Source: Pseudomonas bijieensis (GTDB lineage: Bacteria > Pseudomonadota > Gammaproteobacteria > Pseudomonadales > Pseudomonadaceae). From it: DNA of 64,000 nt. Position 1 is the stretch's first letter. Each line of letters opens with the position of its first letter. Location: contig NZ_CP048810.1 of assembly GCF_013347965.1 (NCBI RefSeq), positions 5,083,501 through 5,147,500 of the forward strand, written 5' to 3'. The translations under genes and the position numbers were made by a program. Below are positions 48,101-55,977 of the stretch, piece by piece. The notes beneath the pieces were generated by a model that was given only the letters and a program-made list of their open reading frames with translations, searched no databases and was not told the origin of the DNA.

Positions 48101-48991
48101 GTAGCGCCGCCGACCTTCATGCAACTGTCGCTGCCGCCGGCGCATGTTCAACAGCGCGATCACTGGCAACAACGAAAACGCCAGGCCCAGCAGGCATTTG
48201 CCGATGAAGGCCGGCAGCAGTTGCTCGAGCACCTGGCGACGGTCGAACAGCCCCCGCAACTGCCAGTCGCTGCTGCTCAGGGGGATGGTCAGTACGGTGT
48301 TCTCCAGGTCATCCGGCGACAAATGGGTAGGGCTGCTCGAGGGCAGGCTTTCGTCGCGGCTGATGATCTGCTGGTTGAGACGGTTTTCCACCAGCCACAG
48401 CGGGCGCAGCCCCACATCGGCCTGCTTGGTCAGGGTCGAGAAAAAGCTCGGCGTCAGGCGCAGGGCCCAGTAGCCACGGCTGCTACCGCTGGCCTGGTGC
48501 AGCAATAGATGCACCACGGAGCCGTCTTCGGCATTGCTGAAATAATGTGCCTGGGCCCGGCTACGTCGCACCAGCTCACCCAGGTAATCGGCGTCGTGAC
48601 TGCCGGCGTCGCTGTCACTGAGCACTCGGCCGGAGGGGCTCAGCAGTGCCAGGCTGCGCAATTCAGGGAGCGATTGCTGGAGTTTGCGAACCAGGGCCCG
48701 CTGTTCGTCGGCTGTTTGTGGTTGTTCGACGATCGGTAGCAGGTTAAGGGCGATTTGCGCGTTCAGGGCCATGTTCAGGCTGACCTGCGCGGCGAGATCG
48801 GCGGTGTAGTCGATGGTGTATTGGCGTTGTTGCTGCTGGGTTTCGCGCAGTTGGTCGAGCAATTGCCAGAACAGCAACCCGAGCAATAGCAGCACGAGGG
48901 TGGCCAGCGCGCCCTTCAATGTCCCGCGCAGGGGCGAGCCAGGCACGACAGCGGGTGCGCGAGGGGACAGGGGCGGCGTGACGTTGGACAA
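45143..48991 (-). CDS. morA: Membrane PAS-GGDEF-EAL cyclic di-GMP enzyme, MorA
   Basis: 1282-aa bifunctional c-di-GMP regulator of motility and biofilm. A transmembrane segment at about residues 27-47, a periplasmic sensor region, and a second membrane segment at about 262-287 are followed by several PAS domains (roughly 300-850), a diguanylate cyclase domain with intact GGDEF at 926-930 and a phosphodiesterase domain with intact EAL at 1058-1060 ([11 protein letters not shown]), plus DDFGTGYSS and KIDRTFV. Both catalytic halves look active. Gene order glyA-morA supports the name. Confidence 0.9.
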   Translation of the reverse strand: MSNVTPPLSPRAPAVVPGSPLRGTLKGALATLVLLLLGLLFWQLLDQLRETQQQQRQYTIDYTADLAAQVSLNMALNAQIALNLLPIVEQPQTADEQRALVRKLQQSLPELRSLALLSPSGRVLSDSDAGSHDADYLGELVRRSRAQAHYFSNAEDGSVVHLLLHQASGSSRGYWALRLTPSFFSTLTKQADVGLRPLWLVENRLNQQIISRDESLPSSSPTHLSPDDLENTVLTIPLSSSDWQLRGLFDRRQVLEQLLPAFIGKCLLGLAFSLLPVIALLNMRRRQRQLHEGRRRYQDIFEGTGVALCVLDLSGLKAFFERAGLHNGDQLRAWMKTSHQLEQLRQEVHVTEVNQMALKLLNVDSCDQAWQLLVGKGAQEHNPVGSKLLEALLDQHKQLELEIKLQDAHGRDQHLWLVLRLPEKQHDYNAVILSISDITSRKLIELSLLEREGFWSDVVRTVPDHLYVQDVISQRMIFSNHHLGQTLGYDRTELHQMGEYFWEILLHSEDADHYHNLRQEQRRGGYTQLLQCQLRFRHRNGRWRCFDIREQALARDRHDQVTRIIGVAKDVTEQIEASESLRDSEQRYRMLAESISDVIFSTDNKLSLNYVSPSVQAVLGYTADWIFQNGWQSIIANPQQLTGIYSLMDRVSKALDKPEQLAELRNQMQTQLFLFDCLRADGRKIPIELRLVLVWDESGAFEGVLGVGRDISQQRRAEKDLRMAATVFEHSTSAILITDPAGYIVQANEAFSRVSGYAVSQVLDQLPNMLTVDEQQEAHLRYVLKQLQQHSTWEGEVWLKRRNGEHYPAWVGITAVLDDEGDLASYVCFFSDISERKASEQRIHRLAYYDALTHLPNRTLFQDRLHTALQSAERQKTWVVLMFLDLDRFKPINDSLGHAAGDRMLKEMATRLLGCVADDDTVARMGGDEFTLLLQPRASREMALNRAITVAEQILASLVRPFVLEGREFFVTASIGIALSPQDGSELSQLMKNADTAMYHAKERGKNNFQFYQADMNASALERLELESDLRHALEQNEFVLYYQPQFSGDGKRLTGAEALLRWRHPRRGLVPPGDFIPVLEELGLVVDVGDWVITEACRQLRTWHQAKVRVPKVSVNISARQFSDGQLGTRIANILRSTGLPPACLELELTESILMREVSEAMQILAGLKNLGLSIAVDDFGTGYSSLNYLKQFPIDVLKIDRTFVDGLPSGEQDAQIARAIIAMAHSLNLAVIAEGVETHEQLDFLREHGCDEVQGYLFGRPMPANRFEAQFSNDALFMLD

Positions 48992-49262
48992 GCTGTAATC
49001 CTGCGGTTTGCTGGACTGGCGCGACGTGCACTATAAGCCGGACGCCCGAAGGGCGGCTAGCATGCCTTGACTTGTGGCAAAGTGCCAGCCCCTGGCGGCT
49101 GGACCTTGACCGACGGTTGAGGTAGCTTTGCCGATCAAACAAGAGCGTTCCAGCTCCAGATCCCCAGGCTCTATCCGCCCGCAGGCATTGATGACCGTCA
49201 AGTGCCGGCGCCGCGCATGGCCTGGCTCGTTCTTTTCACCTGTCACTGACGCTAGGTTCACC

Positions 49263-50927
49263 ATGGCTCAATACGTCTTCACCATGCATCGGCTGAGCAA
49301 AGTTGTTCCGCCGAAGCGGGAAATCCTGAAAAACATTTCACTGTCCTTCTTCCCCGGCGCCAAGATCGGCGTACTGGGCCTCAACGGCTCGGGTAAATCC
49401 ACGCTGCTGAAAATCATGGCCGGCGTCGATAACGAATTCGACGGCGAAGCCCGGCCAATGCCGGACCTGAATATCGGTTACCTGCCGCAGGAACCTCAGT
49501 TGGACCCGAGCAAGACCGTTCGCGAAGTGGTCGAGGAAGCGGTCAGTGTGATCAAGGACGCCCAGGCGCGCCTCGACGAGGTCTATGCCGCCTACGCCGA
49601 CCCGGATGCCGACTTCGACAAGCTGGCCGCCGAACAGGCCAAGCTCGAAGCGATCCTGCAGGCCAGCGACGGCCACAACCTGGACCGCCAGCTGGAAGTC
49701 GCCGCCGATGCGCTGCGCCTGCCGGCCTGGGACGCGAAGGTCGAGCACTTGTCCGGCGGTGAGAAGCGCCGCGTGGCCTTGTGCCGCCTGCTCCTGTCGG
49801 CTCCGGACATGCTGCTGCTCGACGAACCAACCAACCACCTGGACGCCGATTCCGTCGCCTGGCTCGAACACTTCCTGCACGACTTCCCAGGTACCGTGGT
49901 CGCGATCACGCACGACCGTTACTTCCTGGACAACGTCGCCGGCTGGATCCTGGAGCTCGACCGTGGTGCAGGCATTCCGTATGAGGGCAATTATTCGGGC
50001 TGGCTGGAAGCCAAGTCCGATCGTCTGGCCCAGGAATCCAAGCAGCAGTCGGCCCATGAAAAAGCCATGAAGGAAGAACTGGAATGGGTGCGCAAAGGCG
50101 CCAAGGCCCGTCAGTCCAAATCCAAGGCACGCCTGCAACGCTTCGAGGAAATGCAGTCCCAGGAATTCCAGAAGCGCAGCGAAACCAACGAGATCTATAT
50201 CCCGGCCGGTCCGCGCCTGGGTGACAAGGTCATCGAGTTCAAGAACGTCACCAAGGGCTATGGCGATCGCGTGCTGATCGACAACCTGTCGTTCTCCATG
50301 CCCAAAGGCGCCATCGTCGGTGTGATCGGTGGTAACGGTGCGGGTAAATCCACGCTGTTCCGCATGTTGATGGGCAAGGAAACCCCGGATTCGGGCAGCA
50401 TCGAAATCGGTGAAACCGTGCAACTGGCCTGCGTCGACCAGAGCCGCGAAGACCTGGACGGCAGCAAGACCGTGTTCCAGCAGATCTCCGACGGCTCCGA
50501 CCAGATCCGTATCGGCAACTATGAAATCCCGTCGCGCACTTATGTGGGCCGCTTCAACTTCAAGGGCGGCGACCAGCAGAAGTTCGTCAAGGACCTGTCC
50601 GGTGGTGAGCGTGGTCGCTTGCACCTGGCGCTGACCCTGAAGGAGGGCGGTAACGTCCTGCTGCTCGACGAACCGTCCAACGACCTCGACGTCGAAACCC
50701 TGCGTTCCCTGGAAGAAGCCCTGCTGGACTTCCCGGGCGCCGCCATTGTGATCTCCCACGATCGGTGGTTCCTCGACCGCGTGGCGACTCACATCCTGGC
50801 GTACGAAGACGACTCGCAAGCGGTGTTCTTCGAAGGCAACTACACCGAGTACGAAGCCGATCGCAAGAAGCGCCTTGGCGAAGCGGCTGCCCAGCCGCAT
50901 CGCGTACGGCACAAGAAACTGGCCTGA
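49263..50927 (+). CDS. ettA: Energy-dependent translational throttle protein (ABC-F)
   Basis: 554-aa ABC-F ATPase that binds the ribosomal E site and gates translation according to energy state. Two ATP-binding cassettes: Walker A GLNGSGKSTLLK and GGNGAGKSTLF, signatures LSGGEKRR and LSGGERGR, and Walker B segments LLLDEPTNHLD and LLLDEPSNDLD. The arm/linker region (about 100-300) is present. The ATG at 49263 begins MAQYVFTMHRLSKVVPP as in EttA; the upstream open frame is not coding. Confidence 0.95.
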   Translation: MAQYVFTMHRLSKVVPPKREILKNISLSFFPGAKIGVLGLNGSGKSTLLKIMAGVDNEFDGEARPMPDLNIGYLPQEPQLDPSKTVREVVEEAVSVIKDAQARLDEVYAAYADPDADFDKLAAEQAKLEAILQASDGHNLDRQLEVAADALRLPAWDAKVEHLSGGEKRRVALCRLLLSAPDMLLLDEPTNHLDADSVAWLEHFLHDFPGTVVAITHDRYFLDNVAGWILELDRGAGIPYEGNYSGWLEAKSDRLAQESKQQSAHEKAMKEELEWVRKGAKARQSKSKARLQRFEEMQSQEFQKRSETNEIYIPAGPRLGDKVIEFKNVTKGYGDRVLIDNLSFSMPKGAIVGVIGGNGAGKSTLFRMLMGKETPDSGSIEIGETVQLACVDQSREDLDGSKTVFQQISDGSDQIRIGNYEIPSRTYVGRFNFKGGDQQKFVKDLSGGERGRLHLALTLKEGGNVLLLDEPSNDLDVETLRSLEEALLDFPGAAIVISHDRWFLDRVATHILAYEDDSQAVFFEGNYTEYEADRKKRLGEAAAQPHRVRHKKLA

Positions 50928-50949
50928 TTCGGTCAGTTGCATAAAAAAA

Positions 50950-50977
50950 CGGAGCCTTCGAAAGGCTCCGTTTTTTT
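50950..50977 (+). terminator. Rho-independent terminator of ettA
   Basis: 9-bp stem CGGAGCCTT / AAGGCTCCG with a three-base loop, seven A upstream and seven T downstream, 23 bp after the ettA stop. Confidence 0.92.
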
Positions 50978-50998
50978 ATGGCCGCCGCAAATATTCCC

Positions 50999-51088
50999 TG
51001 TGGGAGCGGGCTTGCTCGCGAAGGCGTCGGATCAGCAAGCATTGTGGTTGACTGACCCAGCGCTTTCGCGAGCAAGCCCGCTCCCACA
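50999..51088. repeat. REP inverted pair after lanM
   Basis: TGTGGGAGCGGGCTTGCTCG plus CGAAGGCG at 50999 and its inverted partner ending CCACA at 51088, between the convergent ettA and lanM. Probably limits read-through into either gene. Confidence 0.92.
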
Positions 51089-51104
51089 AGGTATGTGGCT
51101 GTTT

Positions 51105-54100
51105 TTATCCCGTGGACTGCTTCGCAAAATCGAGCGAAAGAATATTCGGAAGGGTCGGATCCATCTCGTACAGCAAGGCATAGCCTGCACCGGTTATTCC
51201 AGTCAACAGACTGACATCGGGCACCCGATCGCTGTCGAGATAGGGCCCTTCGAAAAACTGCCGGGAGACATCCTCAAGTGCTTTTCTGACTCTGCTGATG
51301 CCCTCAGGATTATCCGAGTGCCGATACAGGTCATACAGGCAGAGCAGATTGCCAAAATCGCCATGACAAAGGTTGTAGCCATCGCCAAACCCGTGTTGCC
51401 AGAGATTGTTTTCGCACCGCTGTATATCGTCGAGCACTGTCTGCCGGGTCGCTTCGTCCAGGGCGTCCCCCATCGACTCCATGAGCTGTCGCCTGGCGAT
51501 GAGGATACCGCCGTCGCCGTGGCACCATTTGGACGCATGGTCCAGCGGCCCGAGGTTGCGCAGGTCCAGCCAGAAACCATCCCGACTCAAGCGGTTTTCT
51601 CCCTCGAGCACCTGGACGGCCAGGGGCACCAGGGTCACGTCGCCGGTCACCTCATAGGCTTTGCACAATGCATGGATGACACCCGAGAGGCCGTGGGACA
51701 AGCCTGTCAAAATGACGGAGCGCTCATCACGTCGCAGAAGCTGGCCGTCTTCAATCAGGATTTGGCTCTTTATGTAGTCGACCATGCGTTGGATCGCCGG
51801 CCGCACATCCTCTTGCGCAGAGAGTGCATGGATATTGGCCAGCAGTGTCACAGCACCACAACAACCGCCCAGGAAGTCGAAATCATAGTCTTCAGGAGGC
51901 ACTTCAATCAGTTGGGTCAGCAGGCCAGCAATTTTCTCATCATGCCTGGCGTCCCCAGTGATCTGGCGACGATTGATGAGCAGATAGAGGTAAGCCCCCA
52001 GTCCGTGATACGCGCTGACAGTCAAATCGGTTTTGAAAAAGCCGAAGCGTTGTTCCAGTGAGTCCAGGACCTGATCCATGCGTGACAGAAAGTGTGGTTT
52101 GCCGCTCACCTTGAACAGGCTCAGATAAAACAGGCCAATCCCGGCGATACCGGAGTACAGCCCGTGATCCATTGGCGACGGATATTTTCTCTGAGTCGTG
52201 GGGTGTGTATGGAAAGACAGCCAGCTTACATCCTCTACTGCGCCCACTATTGCGAGTTCCTCGAGGCGGGTGCTGATCCTCAGGATCGCGTCGAGGGGCT
52301 CCTTTTCAAGGTTCGCCAGGGGCTGCTCGATACGCGATGGAAGATGTCCATTCTGTTCTGGGAACAAACAGATTTCGAGCAAGGTGCGTTGCAAGGCCCA
52401 GTCTTTGCGAGACAGGTTGGCTATTTTCTGTAGGCAGCTTTCTAGCGGGGGCTCCACGGCTGCCATCGGTATTGTTTCACCCTGTGCGCTCGTAAAATAG
52501 TTGGCGTTCAGCGGCATGGTAAAGCACGGAATGCTGGACCTTTGCAGGTCGGCTATTTCATAGCGGGGAATGCCCTTTTCCCGATAGGGTTCTTTCAAAT
52601 CCTTCCACAAGGTCGCGAGCAGAAGTTCTCTGTCGAGCATGTTTTGCATGAAGCGTGGGTGGCGGATCAGCCCGATGAAATCAGCGTAGCGCTGAGAGTT
52701 TTTCAGCAACACCCGGGTCGACAGTTCGCCTGCGGCTTGTTCAAGCCTTTGCATGATCGCGTGCCGATGAACCATGAGTCTGCCATAGGCATATTCAAAG
52801 CCTTGGAGAAGCTCTGCTTTATAAGCTTCGGGCCCCTTGCGCTCACCCTGCAAAAGAGGCAGGTGTTTTTGCGTCAGGTGGTGTTCGAATTCAACTTTAC
52901 GCAGATGGTAAAAGCCACTGTCGAAAATCAGGGAATTGCGGGTCGAGATGAATAGAGCTTGCCGGGTCAGACCGCTTTGGTCGTTTTTGGACTGTTGTGA
53001 AAAGGGTACGAAGCCGCTGGAACATATCGACCGCTGGACCAATTTAAAGCTATTGGACAGTGCGCAGCCAGCGGGAAGGTCAGTGAGCAGGTCGCTGGTG
53101 GAGGCCGTGAACAAACACTCGAGGTCAATCATGACCGGACTGTTGCCGCACGCGATAATGTTTTCGTAGTGAAAGTCGATCCCATTCAACGCATGGATGA
53201 TGGCTATTTGTGCCCCCAATTTTTCATAGAACAGTCCAACCTCCGCTTCGCTGTCACAAGGCAGGTTGTCGATTTTTTCTACCCAGCTATGTCGCTCGCG
53301 GCTGAGGATCCTTGGGGTGTGGATGGAAAAACAATCCGCACCTGTCCACTCATGCAATTGTCCAAGAAGACGATAGAAAAAAATCGCCTCCCGGTTTGCT
53401 CTTGGCTTGTAGACCAATGAAGTCGTGCTGATTTTGACTTGGCAAACCGTTTCGCCGCGACCATGGGGGTCACCCAGGCCAAGCTCGATAGCCTCGATTT
53501 TCCGGGATGGGATCGAAAATTCCCGCTCCAGCGCTTCCGCATCGTCGGCGAAGTTGTGAATGACTGCATAAAGGTAATGGAGGGTGTCTTCCAGCAGGTC
53601 AAACAGCAGTGTCGCCAGCACTGGGTAGGATTCGAAGAATTTCAGCAGCGGCAATGTGTGCAGATGCTCATTGAATCCGTTCAGGTCAATGTCATCACCG
53701 TTCGCAATTCGTGTATTCAAATAATGGACCAGGCTTTGTTCTGCCGTGCGTCCAACCCGGGCCAGGACATAGCGTTCAAGGCTTGCAAACAAAGCGGGTT
53801 CATCAATGTGCGTTGACGCATTCAAATAGCGCTCATCGGCCTTGAAGGTGTCGACGAAATAAAGAAAAAAACGATAGCTGAACCAATAAAAATTATCCGT
53901 GCCGCCTGAGCTTTCTTTTTCAATGCTAATGCTATCGAGGCGAGCAAGTTTATCCTTGAGGGTGTTCAAGGCGGTTTCGCCATCGGCGGGCAAGCACTGC
54001 TGGTTGATAGGCTCCTTGATATAAGATACCAGTTGTTCCCTGTTCAACCCAAAGTGATTCAGCAAGGTTTGGTCGTCAGCATGCAGACGGGTCAGGTTGT

Positions 54101-54179
54101 TTTCAAAAAGGGCGATGTCGCCTTCGGAAGAACCTCTGTGCTTCCCTCGCTGATCCAACTTCAAAGCGTTAACAAGCAT
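51105..54179 (-). CDS. lanM: Class II lanthipeptide synthetase LanM
   Basis: 1024-aa bifunctional enzyme that dehydrates Ser/Thr of a precursor peptide and adds Cys thiols to form (methyl)lanthionine rings. The N-terminal dehydratase (DUF4135) has LVYKPR (Y257-R260), the kinase-like FHYEN (H337...N340) and IDLECLF (D352). The C-terminal LanC cyclase has zinc ligands C886 in WCHGDGG and C938-H939 in LCHGDFG, with the Gly-rich GLYSGIAGIGLF, GLSHGLSGV and LTGITGAGYALL repeats. AGGAG stands before the ATG. Two precursor genes lie immediately upstream in the same direction. Composition is AT-richer than neighbouring core genes, suggesting horizontal acquisition. No LanT, LanP, immunity or regulator is adjacent. 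Confidence 0.95.
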   Translation of the reverse strand: MLVNALKLDQRGKHRGSSEGDIALFENNLTRLHADDQTLLNHFGLNREQLVSYIKEPINQQCLPADGETALNTLKDKLARLDSISIEKESSGGTDNFYWFSYRFFLYFVDTFKADERYLNASTHIDEPALFASLERYVLARVGRTAEQSLVHYLNTRIANGDDIDLNGFNEHLHTLPLLKFFESYPVLATLLFDLLEDTLHYLYAVIHNFADDAEALEREFSIPSRKIEAIELGLGDPHGRGETVCQVKISTTSLVYKPRANREAIFFYRLLGQLHEWTGADCFSIHTPRILSRERHSWVEKIDNLPCDSEAEVGLFYEKLGAQIAIIHALNGIDFHYENIIACGNSPVMIDLECLFTASTSDLLTDLPAGCALSNSFKLVQRSICSSGFVPFSQQSKNDQSGLTRQALFISTRNSLIFDSGFYHLRKVEFEHHLTQKHLPLLQGERKGPEAYKAELLQGFEYAYGRLMVHRHAIMQRLEQAAGELSTRVLLKNSQRYADFIGLIRHPRFMQNMLDRELLLATLWKDLKEPYREKGIPRYEIADLQRSSIPCFTMPLNANYFTSAQGETIPMAAVEPPLESCLQKIANLSRKDWALQRTLLEICLFPEQNGHLPSRIEQPLANLEKEPLDAILRISTRLEELAIVGAVEDVSWLSFHTHPTTQRKYPSPMDHGLYSGIAGIGLFYLSLFKVSGKPHFLSRMDQVLDSLEQRFGFFKTDLTVSAYHGLGAYLYLLINRRQITGDARHDEKIAGLLTQLIEVPPEDYDFDFLGGCCGAVTLLANIHALSAQEDVRPAIQRMVDYIKSQILIEDGQLLRRDERSVILTGLSHGLSGVIHALCKAYEVTGDVTLVPLAVQVLEGENRLSRDGFWLDLRNLGPLDHASKWCHGDGGILIARRQLMESMGDALDEATRQTVLDDIQRCENNLWQHGFGDGYNLCHGDFGNLLCLYDLYRHSDNPEGISRVRKALEDVSRQFFEGPYLDSDRVPDVSLLTGITGAGYALLYEMDPTLPNILSLDFAKQSTG

Positions 54180-54198
54180 GCCGTAGCTCCTGGCATGG

Positions 54199-54223
54199 AT
54201 AGAGCAGGCGATGCCTGCTCTAT
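54199..54223 (-). promoter_or_regulatory. Perfect stem-loop between precursor gene and lanM
   Basis: ATAGAGCAGGC - GAT - GCCTGCTCTAT, an 11-bp perfect stem with a 3-nt loop, in the 84-bp gap between lanA1 and lanM. No T-run follows, so it is better read as an mRNA processing or attenuation structure that keeps precursor mRNA in excess over synthetase mRNA. Confidence 0.65.
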
Positions 54224-54263
54224 GTTTATAAGTGTTGCCTGTGTGATGATTGGTTAACTGGGG

Positions 54264-54422
54264 TTAACACATGATTGTCGAGCATTCGAGGTTGGTGCAC
54301 GTTCCAAAAGTATTGCATTCCATCGTGGTTGCCAGCATTCCCCCAATGTTGTTGGCGGGCGCTTGGTAAGCGTCGAATTCGAGATGGAAGTCGCCGGACA
54401 TGTTCAGGATTTTTTCGCTCAT
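54264..54422 (-). CDS. lanA1: Lanthipeptide precursor peptide 1
   Basis: 52-aa peptide. The leader starts MSEKILNMSGDFHLEFDAYQ and runs to a double-glycine site (NNIGG, G27-G28). The C-terminal core from residue 29 includes TTMECNTFGTCTNLECSTIM and ends in C52. Cys are C36, C42, C47 and C52 with Thr/Ser placed a few residues before each, so up to four (methyl)lanthionine rings are possible. GAGGAAAT lies 4-11 nt before the ATG. The leader start is shared with the second precursor 161 bp upstream, and lanM follows 84 bp downstream. Confidence 0.88.
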   Translation of the reverse strand: MSEKILNMSGDFHLEFDAYQAPANNIGGMLATTMECNTFGTCTNLECSTIMC

Positions 54423-54582
54423 GGTATTTCCTCATCAATTATTAAACATCACGTACAGTAATCTGCGGTCAATCGGAGCCGATCAGTGCGCCCGAACTGT
54501 AGGATGTGAAATGAAGTTTTTTATGAATGGGATTAGGGATGTTAAAAGTCGTGTTGCATGGACGACTTTGAAAGGGTGGGAT

Positions 54583-54726
54583 TTAGCACAAAAGAGCGGT
54601 GCACCCTATGGTGCCGCACTCGACAATGGTCAGCGCTGCTGACTCAATGCCAAGACTGTTAACTTGTCGGTAGGACATGAAGTCACCGTCGAAGTCACCT
54701 GACATTGCCAGTATTTGTTCGCTCAT
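54583..54726 (-). CDS. lanA2: Lanthipeptide precursor peptide 2
   Basis: 47-aa peptide. The leader starts MSEQILAMSGDFDGDFMSYR; the likely cleavage is around ESA (residues 28-30). The core ALTIVECGTIGCTALLC (31-47) contains exactly three Thr (33, 39, 43) and three Cys (37, 42, 47), each Thr preceding a Cys, which suggests three methyllanthionine rings and no spare residues. The LTI-ECGT order resembles actagardine-type class II lantibiotics. AGGAG precedes the ATG. It is the first gene of the lan unit. Confidence 0.87.
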   Translation of the reverse strand: MSEQILAMSGDFDGDFMSYRQVNSLGIESAALTIVECGTIGCTALLC

Positions 54727-54774
54727 TATGTTTCTCCTCTTTTGTTGTTATGCACCTGTTGGGGTGCGGGAAAA

Positions 54775-54803
54775 ACAGTAGCATGCTCCTGATTTGACAC
54801 CAA
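54775..54803 (-). promoter_or_regulatory. Candidate sigma-70 promoter of the lan operon
   Basis: On the minus strand TTGGTG (54803-54798) and TACTGT (54780-54775) are 17 bp apart, about 50 bp upstream of the lanA2 start. Moderate matches only. Confidence 0.35.
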
Positions 54804-54828
54804 CTTGTCGTTATGACCTTATGTTGCG

Positions 54829-54854
54829 GTTACATGTTGCTACAGGCATGTAAC
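54829..54854. promoter_or_regulatory. Inverted repeat upstream of the lan promoter
   Basis: Perfect 8-bp arms GTTACATG (54829-54836) and CATGTAAC (54847-54854) with a 10-bp spacer, lying just upstream of the candidate promoter. Symmetry and size suit a dimeric activator site; the protein is unknown. Confidence 0.45.
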
Positions 54855-54955
54855 CTACTGTCATCACCTTCTAGTGATAGAGCTTTTAGAACGCCGATCC
54901 TGTTGGTGATGAGAGTGGTTTGCAATGTTTTATCGGTGCACTTAATGACAGTCGC

Positions 54956-55447
54956 TTAATCAAGCTCTATCGCAATGATTTCAATGGCGAGATTCCCCAC
55001 CGGTCGCTCCCAGATCACCTCATCCCCGACCTTCGCTCCCAGTAACGCTCGCCCCAGCGGCGAGCCCCAGTTGATCAGTCCGCTGGCCGCATCGGCCTGG
55101 TCTTCACCGACCAGTTGCACCCGCTGTTCATGATCATGCTCGTCGACGAAGGTCACCCAATGTCCGATCCGCACCTGATCCATTGATGTCGGTACAACGA
55201 CCTGCGCACTCTGCAAACGCTGGTTGAAGTAGCGCAGGTCGCGTTCAATGTCGGCGATGCGTTGTTTGTCTGCTTGATCGCCTTTGGCCGCGTGTTGGCC
55301 ATGTAGCGCTTGTAACTGGGCGACGCGGGCCTGCAACTGGGCAAGTCCCGAAGGGGTCACGTAGTTGGGTTGCGCACTGACCTGGCGTTCGACCGGCTGG
55401 TCGGCCTGGGCTGCGGCGTTGTCTTCGTTGACGAAAGCGCGACTCAT
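54956..55447 (-). CDS. GreA/GreB-family transcription elongation factor
   Basis: 163-aa protein. The N-terminal part contains the start of a coiled coil (YVTPSGLAQLQARVAQLQALH, then RIADIERDLRYFNQRLQSAQ), the C-terminal part an FKBP-like Gre domain (GHWVTFVDEHDHEQRVQLVG, INWGSPLGRALLGAKVGDEV). The N-terminal region before the coil is longer and less conserved than in GreA. It may help restart stalled RNA polymerase. GAGGAG before the ATG. Confidence 0.85.
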   Translation of the reverse strand: MSRAFVNEDNAAAQADQPVERQVSAQPNYVTPSGLAQLQARVAQLQALHGQHAAKGDQADKQRIADIERDLRYFNQRLQSAQVVVPTSMDQVRIGHWVTFVDEHDHEQRVQLVGEDQADAASGLINWGSPLGRALLGAKVGDEVIWERPVGNLAIEIIAIELD

Positions 55448-55517
55448 GGTGTTCTCCTCTATTGGAGTTTGGGCCATGGTCGCAGGGTTTTGGTTTCGAT
55501 GAATGTCTGTACGCGAC

Positions 55518-55874
55518 TCACTGCGAGCGATAAGCCCGGGCGGCGTCTTGGTCTTTCTGTTGCTGCCAGGCCCGTTCACGTTCGTCCCAATGGCGTTCGC
55601 GATAGGCATTACGCTCTTCGCTCTCGCGCATGGCCTGGCACTGACGGAAACCATCGCTCCAGCCTTCGGCGTAGCGCGGGTCCTTGAGGTAGCGCGGTAC
55701 GTCTTTCCTGAACTGGCCGGTGATCACTCCCGCCGCTTGCCGGCCACTGCTGCAACCATCGTCGTAGCCGTCGGCGAACGCAGGTGGATAACCCCGGGCG
55801 ATCAAGTCTTCGTGGGTGGTTTCACAGCCACCGAGCAACATCAACATACCCAGGACCACTGCCACACGCTTCAT
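55518..55874 (-). CDS. Small lipoprotein, unknown function
   Basis: 118-aa predicted lipoprotein: MKRVAVVLGMLMLLGGC has a lipobox LGGC ending in the lipidated Cys at residue 17. The mature part has two Cys (DGCSSG, RQCQAM), a central GWSDGFRQCQ and a charged Gln/Arg-rich C-terminus (ERERAWQQQKDQDAARAY). Two starts are possible (55874 and 55901); the first gives a standard signal peptide. Confidence 0.78.
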   Translation of the reverse strand: MKRVAVVLGMLMLLGGCETTHEDLIARGYPPAFADGYDDGCSSGRQAAGVITGQFRKDVPRYLKDPRYAEGWSDGFRQCQAMRESEERNAYRERHWDERERAWQQQKDQDAARAYRSQ

Positions 55875-55977
55875 TCCGCTTTTCCGCCGATTCCCGCTCA
55901 TACAAGAAGTCTAGGAGTGAATTCGTCAGAAAGGCGTGAAAGGCCGGTGATTAATCCGTTCGTTGCACGCGCCGTTG

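Noticed and set aside
46430..48508. 692-codon plus-strand frame
   Set aside because: Antisense of morA, whose GGDEF, EAL and PAS motifs are all intact.
54199..54223. Rho-independent terminator between lanA1 and lanM
   Set aside because: A perfect stem but no T-run follows on the transcribed strand; read as processing or attenuation hairpin.
54226..54438. 70-codon minus-strand frame overlapping lanA1
   Set aside because: Different frame from the lanthipeptide precursor, Arg/His-rich, without leader or Cys pattern; lanA1 has the ribosome-binding site and the conserved leader.
54400..54642. 80-codon plus-strand frame opposite lanA2
   Set aside because: Runs against the lan transcription unit and has no recognisable content; lanA2 on the minus strand is supported by leader similarity.
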